From Clostridium fungisolvens (GTDB lineage: Bacteria; Bacillota; Clostridia; Clostridiales; Clostridiaceae), in NCBI RefSeq assembly GCF_014193895.1, contig NZ_BLZR01000001.1, positions 1,798,001-1,862,000 of the forward strand: a DNA stretch of 64,000 bases, given 5' to 3'. The position numbers were made by a program, and so were the translations under genes. Below the pieces are notes generated by a model. That model worked only from the letters and a program-made list of their open reading frames with translations, ran no database searches and had not been told where the DNA came from. Shown here one piece after another: positions 56,133-64,000 of the stretch; positions within the stretch are counted from its first letter, which is position 1, and each line of letters starts with the position of its first letter.

Positions 56133-58616
56133 ATGAAAAAAAGAAAAAAGAGGGGGATTTCTTTTATACTTGTTTTGATAAGCTTATTTGTAAGCTTTAG
56201 CGCTACGCCAGTTTTTGCTGCTACAACAGGTACCGATGCAAATGGTTTTACTTGGCAGTCTGATGATGGAGTAACATATTCGATAACAGGATATAATGGT
56301 AGTGATAAAAACATCGTAATACCAAGCTCCATAGATGGACATACTGTTACCAGTATAGGAAGTAATGCTTTTAGAGAAAAACCATTAACTAGTGTGGTAA
56401 TTCCAGATACTGTTACTAGTATAGGTGGTTTTGCATTCTATTACTGCTCGTCACTTACAAGCATTACAATACCAAATAGCGTAACGAGCATTGGAGATAG
56501 CGCATTTGCATATTGTATATCGCTTACCAATATAAGTCTTCCAGCTAGTCTTAATAAAATAGGAAATTCTACCTTTCAAGACTGCAAAGCTCTTAAAGAA
56601 ATAACAATTCCTAGTAGTGTTACGAGTATTGGAACTTATGCGTTTTTGGAATGTTTTTCTCTTACCAATATTATAATTCCTAGTAGTGTCACATATATTG
56701 GTGAAGGTGCATTTAAAGACTGTAAGATTCTAAAATCTGTGGTAATGCCTGATAGCGTAACAAATGTGGGAAATTATTTGTTTTATAACTGTCAAGCTTT
56801 ATCAAGTGTAAGATTGTCAAATAATCTTACTAGTACTGGAGATTTTATGTTTTATCATTGTTTCTCTCTTACTGGGGTTACACTTCCAAGTAATCTTAAG
56901 GTTATTGGAAATAGTGCATTTGAGGATTGTACAGCTCTTACCAATATAACAATACCAAATGGCGTGATAAAAATAGGGTATCGTGCTTTCATTATGTGTA
57001 ATGTTCTTCAAAACATTACAATCCCTAACACTGTTAAAATTATTGATTTTAATGCATTTGCCCATTGCTATGCGTTTACGAGTATTGTAATTCCAGACAG
57101 TGTTACAAGTATCGGAGATTATGCATTTTATTATTGCAAATCTTTAACAGAGATAACAATTCCAAAAAGTGTTACTGATATTGGTTTTTTAACCTTTAAT
57201 AGTTGTAATTCAGATTTCAAAATTAAAGGTGTTGGGGGGTCTTACGCACAGATTTATGCAAGTAATAATTCTTTAGCCTTCCAGGAACTGCCTAGAACAT
57301 ACTATACTATAGCCTTTGATAGTGAAGGTGGCAGTACTATTGGAAATGTGCAAGCAGATAGTAATACTTTAATAACAGCACCAATAGAACCTACAAGGGC
57401 AGGTTATACTTTTGGAGGATGGTATAAGGAATTAACATGTATAACACCATGGGATTTTGCCACTGATAAAGTTATAAATGATACAACCTTATATGCAAAA
57501 TGGTTTAAGAATCCAGATATACCTCTAAATATAAAATCAATAATAACAGGATATAATAGTGTACTATCAAGTTGGGGAGCAGTAACTGGAGCAGCTGGAT
57601 ATGAACTTTACAGATCCACATCAAGTACAGGAACATATAGTTTAGTGACTACAACAACAGCAACCTCATATAACAATACAGGACTTGCAACAGGAACTAC
57701 CTACTACTATAAAGCAAGAGCATATTGTCTAGTTGGGTCAGCAAAAGTGTATAGTGATTTTACTTCAATAGTAAATGCAAAGCCAATTCTAGCAATGCCA
57801 AGTTCCTTCAAATCAGCTCCTATAAGTTATAATAGTGTTTTATCAAGCTGGGGAGCAGTAACTGGAGCAGCTGGATATGAACTTTACAGATCCGCATCAA
57901 GTACAGGAACATATAGTTTAGTGACTACAACAACAGCAACCTCATATAACAATACAGGACTTGCAACAGGAACTACCTACTACTATAAAGTAAGAGCATA
58001 TTGTCTAGTTGAGTCAGCAAAAGTATATAGTGATTTTACTTCAGTAGTAAATGCAAAGCCAATTCTAGCAATGCCAAGTTCCTTCAAATCAGCTCCTATA
58101 AGTTTTAATAGTGTTTTATCAAGCTGGGGAGCAGTAACTGGAGCAGCTGGATATGAACTTTACAGATCCACATCAAGTACAGGAACCTATAGTTTAGTGA
58201 CTACAACCGCAGCAACCTCATATAACAATACAGGGCTTGCAACAGGAACTACCTACTACTATAAAGTAAGGGCATATTGTTTAGTTGGAGGAGCAAAAGT
58301 TTATGGTGATTTTACTTCAGTATTAAGTGCAAAACCAGTTCTAAGCGTTGCTGGAAATTTTGCAGCAATAAGAGTGAATTCAAAAAGCATAAAGCTTTCT
58401 TGGAACGATGTAGCAGGAGCTTCAGGATATGAAGTTTATAGTTCCACATCAAGTACAGGAGCATACACTTTAGTAAAATCAACACCTTCGTTAAATTTTA
58501 CTAATACTGGCTTAAAAACTGGTTATACATACTACTATAAGATGAGAGCTTATAGAATAGTGGGAACAGCCAAGATTTATAGTGACTGGACGGTAATCAG
58601 ATACTCAAGACCATAA
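56133..58616 (+). CDS. Secreted BspA-type LRR protein with bacterial repeat and Fn3 domains
   Basis: 827 residues from the ATG at 56133, with GAGGAGG upstream. Signal peptide (basic KKRKKR, hydrophobic core, cleavage near VFAATTG). Then about fourteen LRR_5-type repeats (units like VTSIGDYAFYYCKSLTEITI), one Listeria-Bacteroides-type repeat (FDSEGGS, AGYTFGGWYK), and four Fn3-like domains. The first three Fn3 domains repeat at the DNA level every 276 bp (57555, 57831, 58107). There is no LPXTG or cell-wall-binding repeat, so it is probably released or loosely bound. A role in adhesion is inferred. Confidence 0.9.
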   Translation: MKKRKKRGISFILVLISLFVSFSATPVFAATTGTDANGFTWQSDDGVTYSITGYNGSDKNIVIPSSIDGHTVTSIGSNAFREKPLTSVVIPDTVTSIGGFAFYYCSSLTSITIPNSVTSIGDSAFAYCISLTNISLPASLNKIGNSTFQDCKALKEITIPSSVTSIGTYAFLECFSLTNIIIPSSVTYIGEGAFKDCKILKSVVMPDSVTNVGNYLFYNCQALSSVRLSNNLTSTGDFMFYHCFSLTGVTLPSNLKVIGNSAFEDCTALTNITIPNGVIKIGYRAFIMCNVLQNITIPNTVKIIDFNAFAHCYAFTSIVIPDSVTSIGDYAFYYCKSLTEITIPKSVTDIGFLTFNSCNSDFKIKGVGGSYAQIYASNNSLAFQELPRTYYTIAFDSEGGSTIGNVQADSNTLITAPIEPTRAGYTFGGWYKELTCITPWDFATDKVINDTTLYAKWFKNPDIPLNIKSIITGYNSVLSSWGAVTGAAGYELYRSTSSTGTYSLVTTTTATSYNNTGLATGTTYYYKARAYCLVGSAKVYSDFTSIVNAKPILAMPSSFKSAPISYNSVLSSWGAVTGAAGYELYRSASSTGTYSLVTTTTATSYNNTGLATGTTYYYKVRAYCLVESAKVYSDFTSVVNAKPILAMPSSFKSAPISFNSVLSSWGAVTGAAGYELYRSTSSTGTYSLVTTTAATSYNNTGLATGTTYYYKVRAYCLVGGAKVYGDFTSVLSAKPVLSVAGNFAAIRVNSKSIKLSWNDVAGASGYEVYSSTSSTGAYTLVKSTPSLNFTNTGLKTGYTYYYKMRAYRIVGTAKIYSDWTVIRYSRP
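57555..58382 (+). repeat. Three 276-bp tandem repeats encoding Fn3 domains
   Basis: Phrases such as AGCAGTAACTGGAGCAGC recur at intervals of exactly 276 bp with only scattered changes. A fourth, diverged copy follows. Confidence 0.85.
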
Positions 58617-58623
58617 ATATCAA

Positions 58624-58665
58624 AACCCACGAAGTTCTAAGGAATAGATCTTCGTGGGTTGTTTT
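58624..58665 (+). terminator. Convergent terminator between the LRR/Fn3 and LysR genes
   Basis: AACCCACGAAG pairs perfectly with CTTCGTGGGTT, followed by GTTTT. Confidence 0.85.
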
Positions 58666-58671
58666 ATTCAC

Positions 58672-59544
58672 CTAAATTCTTTTATATGCTGTATTTTTTT
58701 CGATCATTTCTATAAATTTAGAAAGGGATGTGGTCATTAAGGAATCCTTTCTTCTTACAAAAAAAGTTCTCGTAGTGTTATATTGTTCAGGTACAGAGAA
58801 GGATTTTAGAAGACCTTTTTCTTCATATTCCTTAATAGTAGATTTAGGCACAAAAGATGCACCTAGATCAGCAATCACACCTTCTATAATTGAATTCAAA
58901 TTATTAAATTCCATATACCGTATATTATAAACTTCCTTTGATTTAAGCCAGTTTTCAAGTTGTGTTCTGTTAGGACAACCTGTTGAACTCATTAAGAAGG
59001 ACTTTCTATATAAATCCTCCACTTTAGTATATTTAGAATTAGAGATAAGTACTAAATTTTCTTCGAATGCAAGTTCACTAACGATATTGTCATCAGTAAG
59101 AGAAGGAGCTTTAATAAAAGCGCCATCTAATTGAAAGTGTTTTACTTTATATATAAGTTCGTCAGATTGACTCGTAATAAGAGATAAATCAACTTTAGGA
59201 TAAGCTTTATGGTATTGGGACAAGATTTCAGGTAGTCGCATAGCTGATACTGTATGAACTGCGCCAATTGACAAGCTACCAGAAGGATCACAAGAATCAT
59301 TTAATGCTTTATCAGCCTCATCTAGTAAATAAATGATTTTCTCAGCATATGATAATAATTTTTCACCAGCAGGGGTCAAAATCATACCGCGCTGCCTATA
59401 AAATAATTGTGTTTTTAAGTCATATTCCAATTGTTGAATTCTAGCGGACACATTGGATTGAACATAGCCTAAGGCATGGGCAGCCTTTGTTATACTGCCA
59501 GTTTGTGCTACAGCTCTAAAAATTCTTAATTCGTTACTTTCCAT
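58672..59544 (-). CDS. LysR-family transcriptional regulator
   Basis: 290 residues. HTH at the start (ELRIFRAVAQTGSITKAAHALGYVQSNVSARIQQLE), then the periplasmic-binding-like domain with GSLSIGAVHTVSA. AGAGGT precedes the ATG. Divergent from the MFS transporter at 59723, which it probably activates or represses. Confidence 0.93.
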   Translation of the reverse strand: MESNELRIFRAVAQTGSITKAAHALGYVQSNVSARIQQLEYDLKTQLFYRQRGMILTPAGEKLLSYAEKIIYLLDEADKALNDSCDPSGSLSIGAVHTVSAMRLPEILSQYHKAYPKVDLSLITSQSDELIYKVKHFQLDGAFIKAPSLTDDNIVSELAFEENLVLISNSKYTKVEDLYRKSFLMSSTGCPNRTQLENWLKSKEVYNIRYMEFNNLNSIIEGVIADLGASFVPKSTIKEYEEKGLLKSFSVPEQYNTTRTFFVRRKDSLMTTSLSKFIEMIEKNTAYKRI

Positions 59545-59561
59545 TTACATACCTCTATATA

Positions 59562-59607
59562 TCACAAAATGTGAATCTTAATATCTGATATAATCATTTT
59601 ACATGAT
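59562..59607. promoter_or_regulatory. lysR-MFS divergent control region palindromes
   Basis: TCACA-AAA-TGTGA at 59562-59574 and ATCAT-TTTAC-ATGAT at 59593-59607 are candidate regulator sites. Confidence 0.45.
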
Positions 59608-59722
59608 ATATAATCTCAAGTAAACTATATTTAGAAATTAAAATTAAATGGTTCGATGAAATAAACTGCATAATGTTTTATTTAAATCGAAATTTTATTC
59701 CATTTATAGATAAGGAGATTAT

Positions 59723-61174
59723 ATGAAGAATTTTAAAACACACAAATGGAGTATTCTACTTGTTGTTACCTTAGTATCATTTATTACAAATTTGGATTCA
59801 ACTATTGTGATAATAGGACTTCCAAAGATGATGAAAGGACTAAATATTTCGGTAACAGCAGGTTTATGGATAATTACAGGCTACATTATTGCGAGTACAG
59901 TGCTAATATTACCTGCTGGAAAGTGGGCTGATATAGTAGGAGCAAAAAGAATTTTCATGATTGGACTTATAATTTTTGCTATTGGTACAATACTCTGTGG
60001 AATTGCAGGTTCAGGATTAACCTTGAATATATATAGATTAGTTCAAGGAGCAGGAGCTGCTTTGGCAATGGCAACTGCCACTCCAACCATAGTAAAGACT
60101 TTTCCTAGTAGTCAACTTGGGTTAGCCTTAAGTATTAATGCTACTTCTTGGGTAATTGGAGCGATAGTTGGGCCAGTAGTTGGCGGAGCTTTAATTACTC
60201 ACTATGGATGGCGTTCAATTTTTTTTATTACAGTACCTTTTGTACTGATTTGCATAATAGGGGCCGCTTTAGTGCTTGAGGATGTTAAGCCTAATATTAA
60301 ACTAAAAAATGACTGGATTGGTATATTAACCTTTAGCATAGGTTTAATATTAACAATGATAGTACTTTCTGATGGACAGTCCTTTGGATGGTTGTCATAT
60401 AAAACCATAGGGTTAAGTATAACGTCAATTTTATTATGGGGTATATTTATAATTACGGAATTACGTGTTGAAAATCCATTATTTAATTTTAGTTTACTTT
60501 CATACAGAGAGTATTCAATTGGACTTGTAATTACATTTTGTTACTGCATTGCTTATTTTTCATTACCTTTGCTATTAAGTATATATTTGCAAAGTGCGCT
60601 TCATCTAGATCCAACTTTAGCAGGACTACTAATGGTTTCGCTATCTGTTCCACAACTTATACTTGGGCCTTTTGCAGGAAGGTTTGTAGATCATATTGGA
60701 GCTTTAAAGACCCTTACCTTTGGAATTATATTTCTTATTATAGGAATATTCATGCTGGGAAAGCTTGGAGCGGAATTATCTATTTCATCTGTGGTATTTC
60801 CTCTAATACTATTATCAATAGCAAATAGCTTAGCCTGGCCATCATTAGCGAAGACTGTATTGTCAGCAGTACCTAATGAGGATACCGGAGCAGCTTCAGG
60901 AATATATTATACAATTCTTAATATAGGTAAGGCTTTAAGCCAAACTTTAGTCATATTAATCATTGAAGTAGTTATACCTGCAGATGTTGTTTCTAAAGCG
61001 ATAGTAGGAATAGGGAGTTTAAGTAGTATAAATATGAATGGCAATTTAGTTAATTCAATAGATTCTAGCTTCAGATTTTTCGCCGTTTTCTTTGTAATTG
61101 CACTAATTTTAAGCTTCACTCTTTTATATTCAAAAAAGAGAGAGGATGCAAAGGAACAAGCAGAGGTGGTTTAA
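59723..61174 (+). CDS. MFS drug transporter, DHA2 (EmrB/QacA-like) family
   Basis: 483 residues with about fourteen hydrophobic segments. TNLDSTIVIIGLPKM at TM1, LPAGKWADIVGAKRIFMIG as motif A, and the motif C GAIVGPVVGGALIT in TM5 mark a drug/proton antiporter. AAGGAG precedes the ATG. Divergent LysR gene likely controls it. The exported compound is unknown. Confidence 0.92.
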   Translation: MKNFKTHKWSILLVVTLVSFITNLDSTIVIIGLPKMMKGLNISVTAGLWIITGYIIASTVLILPAGKWADIVGAKRIFMIGLIIFAIGTILCGIAGSGLTLNIYRLVQGAGAALAMATATPTIVKTFPSSQLGLALSINATSWVIGAIVGPVVGGALITHYGWRSIFFITVPFVLICIIGAALVLEDVKPNIKLKNDWIGILTFSIGLILTMIVLSDGQSFGWLSYKTIGLSITSILLWGIFIITELRVENPLFNFSLLSYREYSIGLVITFCYCIAYFSLPLLLSIYLQSALHLDPTLAGLLMVSLSVPQLILGPFAGRFVDHIGALKTLTFGIIFLIIGIFMLGKLGAELSISSVVFPLILLSIANSLAWPSLAKTVLSAVPNEDTGAASGIYYTILNIGKALSQTLVILIIEVVIPADVVSKAIVGIGSLSSINMNGNLVNSIDSSFRFFAVFFVIALILSFTLLYSKKREDAKEQAEVV

Positions 61175-61477
61175 TTTATAATATAAGTTTTAAGAGCATC
61201 TATATTAGTAGAGTGTGAACTTTAAAGTGATACTTCATCTACACCATAAAATCCATGATTTATATCATGGATTTTTATATTTAGAAAAAGGCGTAAAAAT
61301 AAATGAGTTTTTTTAAGCAAATATTCACTGACCGAAATGAGAGGTATAATAAATCTTATATACAGTATTAACCATAAAAGGTATAATAAACAATAAGATA
61401 GTTGGTTTTAAGCTATGTGGTAAAGATAGACTAATGCAAATTATTAAGTTTAGTAGTTGAAAATAGGGAGATATGAA
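61175..61477. other. Intergenic region between MFS and serine hydrolase
   Basis: Contains the MFS terminator, then two AGGTATAATAAA boxes (about 61341 and 61379) that could be -10 elements. No gene. Confidence 0.4.
61249..61276 (+). terminator. Terminator after the MFS gene
   Basis: AAATCCATGAT pairs with ATCATGGATTT, followed by TTAT. Confidence 0.8.
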
Positions 61478-62563
61478 ATGAGAGAATTTATAGAAGAAAT
61501 ATGTAATCACTATGCCACAGAACGAAATTTTAGTGGAGTATGTATGCTTAAAATTAAGGGAGAAACAGTGTTTGAGAAGGCATATGGTTATGCAAACAGA
61601 GCATTTAAAATAAAGAATGAAATTGATACAAGCTTTGATACAGCATCAGTGACGAAAGTTTTTACCGCAGTAGCTATCTTGCAACTTGTTGAACAAGGAC
61701 AATTAAGATTAGATGATAAAATCGTAAATATAATTGATTTGAAGGGAACAAAGATTCCTGAGGATGTTACAATTGAACAATTATTAAATCATACATCAGG
61801 TATTGCAGATGATGCAGATGAGGAAGCTGGAGAAGACTATGCTGCATTATTTATCCATAGTCCTAATTACGTAATACGTGAATGCAAAGATTTCTTAAAA
61901 AACTTCGCTTATAAGGAGCCAAATTTTAAAGCAGGAAGTAATGTTAGATATTGCAATTGCTCTTTTATACTCCTTGGTCTTGCAATTGAAAAAATGACAG
62001 GAATGAAATACCAAGATTATATTGATAAAAGTATATTTGAAAAGGCAAGTATGACTGGAACAGGGTTTTTCTCTATGGATGAGGTTAATGAGAATACAGC
62101 GGAAGGATATATAAATATTACAGGAAAAGATGGTAACCTCATTGGCTATAAAAAGAATATTTACTCATATCCTCCAATAGGAACAGCTGACGGTGGTGCA
62201 TACACTACTGCAGAAGATTTAAATAAATTTTTAGTTGCAATTCAGGATGGTACACTTCTTAACAAAGAATACTCAGATATACTAATGCACCCATGCTGCA
62301 ATTTTTACGAAGCAAAGGAAGGCTATGAAATACCAGGACTATATAAAAAAAATGGATATGCATTTGAATTTTTTAAGATAAATGATGAAAGAGAACCATT
62401 TTGCATATATAAAGATGGTTGCAATTATGGTGTATCAGCTATGTTTTCTTACTATCCAGAAAATGAAATAAGTCTTGTGCTTTTATCTAATCAAGAATGC
62501 AATGTTTGGGCTATGAGAAAAGAGATTCAACTAGAAATATATAAAAAATACTATAATCAATAA
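61478..62563 (+). CDS. Serine hydrolase of the beta-lactamase/DD-peptidase fold
   Basis: 361 residues from the ATG at 61478, with AGGGAGA upstream. No signal peptide, so cytoplasmic. S-V-T-K (SxxK, about residue 64) holds the nucleophile, YCN is the YxN motif, and GTADGGAYTT is near the third motif. Members hydrolyse esters or amides, and a few are lactamases; the lack of export argues against antibiotic defence. Closed by a strong terminator. Confidence 0.88.
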   Translation: MREFIEEICNHYATERNFSGVCMLKIKGETVFEKAYGYANRAFKIKNEIDTSFDTASVTKVFTAVAILQLVEQGQLRLDDKIVNIIDLKGTKIPEDVTIEQLLNHTSGIADDADEEAGEDYAALFIHSPNYVIRECKDFLKNFAYKEPNFKAGSNVRYCNCSFILLGLAIEKMTGMKYQDYIDKSIFEKASMTGTGFFSMDEVNENTAEGYINITGKDGNLIGYKKNIYSYPPIGTADGGAYTTAEDLNKFLVAIQDGTLLNKEYSDILMHPCCNFYEAKEGYEIPGLYKKNGYAFEFFKINDEREPFCIYKDGCNYGVSAMFSYYPENEISLVLLSNQECNVWAMRKEIQLEIYKKYYNQ

Positions 62564-62682
62564 CACATTTGATTACAGGGTATAGTTGATTATGTAGGAG
62601 TGGATTTACAGAGACAAAAGTTCTGTATTGGTTCACTTTGAATTTGAAGGAAATATTTTTAAATATGAGATTAAACTCAATT

Positions 62683-62716
62683 AGAAAATCCACGGCAGAA
62701 ATGGCGTGGATTTTCT
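62683..62716 (+). terminator. Terminator after the serine hydrolase
   Basis: AGAAAATCCACG pairs perfectly with CGTGGATTTTCT over a ten-base loop. Confidence 0.85.
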
Positions 62717-62794
62717 GATGGAGTGCTACGTTTTTTTACTGTATGGTAAAATATAAAGTTTTTAAGGCAGCTAAACTTATATATTTCAATGCTT

Positions 62795-63553
62795 TTAAAA
62801 GTTTTTCATAGAAGTGTTGTTTCTAAAATAGGCTTTCGAATTTTTTCCGCATAAGAGCAGATACACAAAATAAAGGATAGTAATTACGGTAGTAACCACA
62901 ATTATTTCTACATGGGTACTATTAACCATAGAGATGTTTGCGATAAAGTTATATAGAATATGGGTAATGATGCAGATAGTTAGATTTCCACTAGCCAGAA
63001 TGACTACCATAAACATAAAACCTACTACAAAAGCATTAATTATTTGAAGTATTGTATCAGTGGTGGATTGTGAGATAGCTACCATGCTAACAATATGTCC
63101 AATCGCGAAGGTGCAACTTATAAAAGCTACAACTACATAACGATTCCACTTTTTGACTAATGCTTTGAACATAAGGCCACGAAAAATAATTTCCTCCATG
63201 AATCCTACGCTGATATACATAGCTAGCATTAAGACAATATTTATAGCAGATAAGGATGTGTTGACACCGTAAATTAAACTTAAGAATGGAAGTAAGAGTA
63301 AAGGGATATAATATAACATTACGGAATTTTTTTCTGTAGGTTTTGTCAAGAGTCCGATGTCTTTAGCTATTCCAGTGGATTTTAAATAATAAAAACAGAT
63401 TGTTGCCAGCACCAAATTAGGAATAGCAGTTACTACATTAAAGTCAATGTTTAAGGCCCCGGCGATATTGTCTGTAATGGTATTAAGTACAAGATATATT
63501 GCCAACCAGACAAGTGAATGTAAAACAGCTTTTCTTTCATACAGTTTTTTCAA
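62795..63553 (-). CDS. CPBP-family intramembrane metalloprotease
   Basis: 252 residues from a TTG start at 63553 with AAGGAGGG upstream; an ATG 12 codons earlier has no RBS. About eight hydrophobic segments. EEIIFRG (motif 1), FAIGH (motif 2) and HILYNF (motif 3) are the conserved CPBP glutamates and histidines, embedded in TM segments. Bacterial members process peptides or act in bacteriocin immunity. No precursor peptide gene is visible nearby. Confidence 0.88.
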   Translation of the reverse strand: MKKLYERKAVLHSLVWLAIYLVLNTITDNIAGALNIDFNVVTAIPNLVLATICFYYLKSTGIAKDIGLLTKPTEKNSVMLYYIPLLLLPFLSLIYGVNTSLSAINIVLMLAMYISVGFMEEIIFRGLMFKALVKKWNRYVVVAFISCTFAIGHIVSMVAISQSTTDTILQIINAFVVGFMFMVVILASGNLTICIITHILYNFIANISMVNSTHVEIIVVTTVITILYFVYLLLCGKNSKAYFRNNTSMKNF

Positions 63554-63760
63554 AATTTTACCCTCCTTATATAAATATAGATTTTTCATCTAAAATGAAA
63601 CTCGGATGAGAAGTGACCATTAATAAACGAACAAACAGCTTGTTTATAATTATGCTTAGTATGTATTTAAGTTATAGATGACTGATATCATATATTATTA
63701 GTAGTATATTGTATACAGTTACACTATGTTACAAAAATGGAGTGATATATACTAAAATTA
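63554..63760. other. AT-rich intergenic region
   Basis: No gene or clear signal seen. Confidence 0.4.
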
Positions 63761-63868
63761 TTAAAAAAGCAAATTTTTATAAAATTGTACATGCTCAAAG
63801 TTCATTACTAACTTTCCTTTAGATTCTAATTCTGCACATTCAAATCTTCTTACATCAATAAATCTCAA
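63761..63868 (-). CDS. Possible 35-codon small ORF with TTG start
   Basis: On the minus strand GAGGTG precedes a TTG by seven bases, and the frame (LRFIDVRRFECAELESKG...) runs 35 codons to a TAA. Good RBS but a short peptide and no recognised family; may be chance or a truncated gene. Confidence 0.3.
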   Translation of the reverse strand: MRFIDVRRFECAELESKGKLVMNFEHVQFYKNLLF

Positions 63869-64000
63869 AATATTTCACCTCTAGTATGTATTTACATGAA
63901 ATTATAAATTTCACTAATTGTAATTGTATTCCATACGATAATGCTAATTTGAATTGATGTAAATATTATTTATATACTAAAGTAGTGCCAAATTCTTGAA

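Noticed and set aside
56133..58616. Repeats as a possible CRISPR or satellite
   Set aside because: The 276-bp units keep an open reading frame and encode Fn3 domains; there are no short repeats with unique spacers.
61478..62563. Secreted beta-lactamase
   Set aside because: SxxK and YxN are present, but there is no signal peptide; a cytoplasmic serine hydrolase is the safer call.

Overview
The window looks like the chromosome of a low-GC Firmicute of the genus Clostridium (sensu stricto type). It is AT-rich, ribosome binding sites are strong AGGAGG-type, GTG and TTG starts are common, and there is a complete 16S-23S-5S operon with no tRNA in the spacer. Most genes lie on the + strand and form short operons of transporters, acetyltransferases, kinases and one-component regulators. 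No tRNA gene, CRISPR array, intact insertion sequence or prophage was seen. Family names below come from motif recognition by eye; no database search was run.

Layout. 1-4.3 kb: a truncated gene, a P-loop kinase, two small membrane proteins, and a MarR regulator with an MFS efflux pump that share an operator-like palindrome. 4.3-15.9 kb: the most distinctive locus, eight co-directional genes ending at a strong terminator. They encode a zinc-ribbon/FHA protein, a membrane PP2C phosphatase with an external sensor-like region, a trypsin-like protease-TM-FHA protein, a cytosolic PP2C, a VWA-TM-FHA protein, a Ser/Thr kinase-RDD-FHA protein, an RDD-FHA protein and a Ser/Thr kinase-TM-TPR protein. 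Together these could write, read and erase phosphothreonine at the membrane, with sensing and proteolytic domains outside. Linkers of three members carry repeated Thr-x-Pro-Leu/Ile motifs that could be phosphorylation sites read by the FHA domains. No secretion ATPase or effector gene is present, so it is not a recognisable T6SS or T7SS locus.

16-26.4 kb: gene remnants, a CGGC-like protein, an XRE regulator divergent from an epimerase-like gene, an MGMT-family protein, a TetR regulator with three matching palindromes beside an HsmA-like membrane gene, an acyltransferase, and a phosphotransferase/kinase/VOC cluster. 26.8-32.1 kb: the rRNA operon. 32.3-39.8 kb: a decayed AraC gene, an acetyltransferase, a MerR regulator with a 19-bp-spacer promoter, an ICMT-family methyltransferase, an adenine riboswitch with adenine deaminase, a SASA-type esterase and a flavodoxin. 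39.9-49 kb: an AbaSI-like nuclease with an unknown partner, a HxlR/aldo-keto reductase pair, a broken large serine recombinase, and an SDR/flavodoxin-ferredoxin/AraC operon. 49-64 kb: an MBL-fold hydrolase, Pth2, ThpR, a DUF2268 protease, two HAD proteins, a DeoR regulator, a secreted LRR/Fn3 protein, a LysR/MFS pair, a beta-lactamase-fold hydrolase and a CPBP protease.

Two features cut across the window. First, about nine copies of a roughly 40-bp element, all in the same orientation and almost all intergenic, form a short hairpin closed by a TGAA or GGAA loop with several paired stem changes and usually end in a T-run. Second, the terminator of the adenine riboswitch at 35.36 kb has a near-identical copy, without the ligand-binding aptamer, at 33.28 kb.
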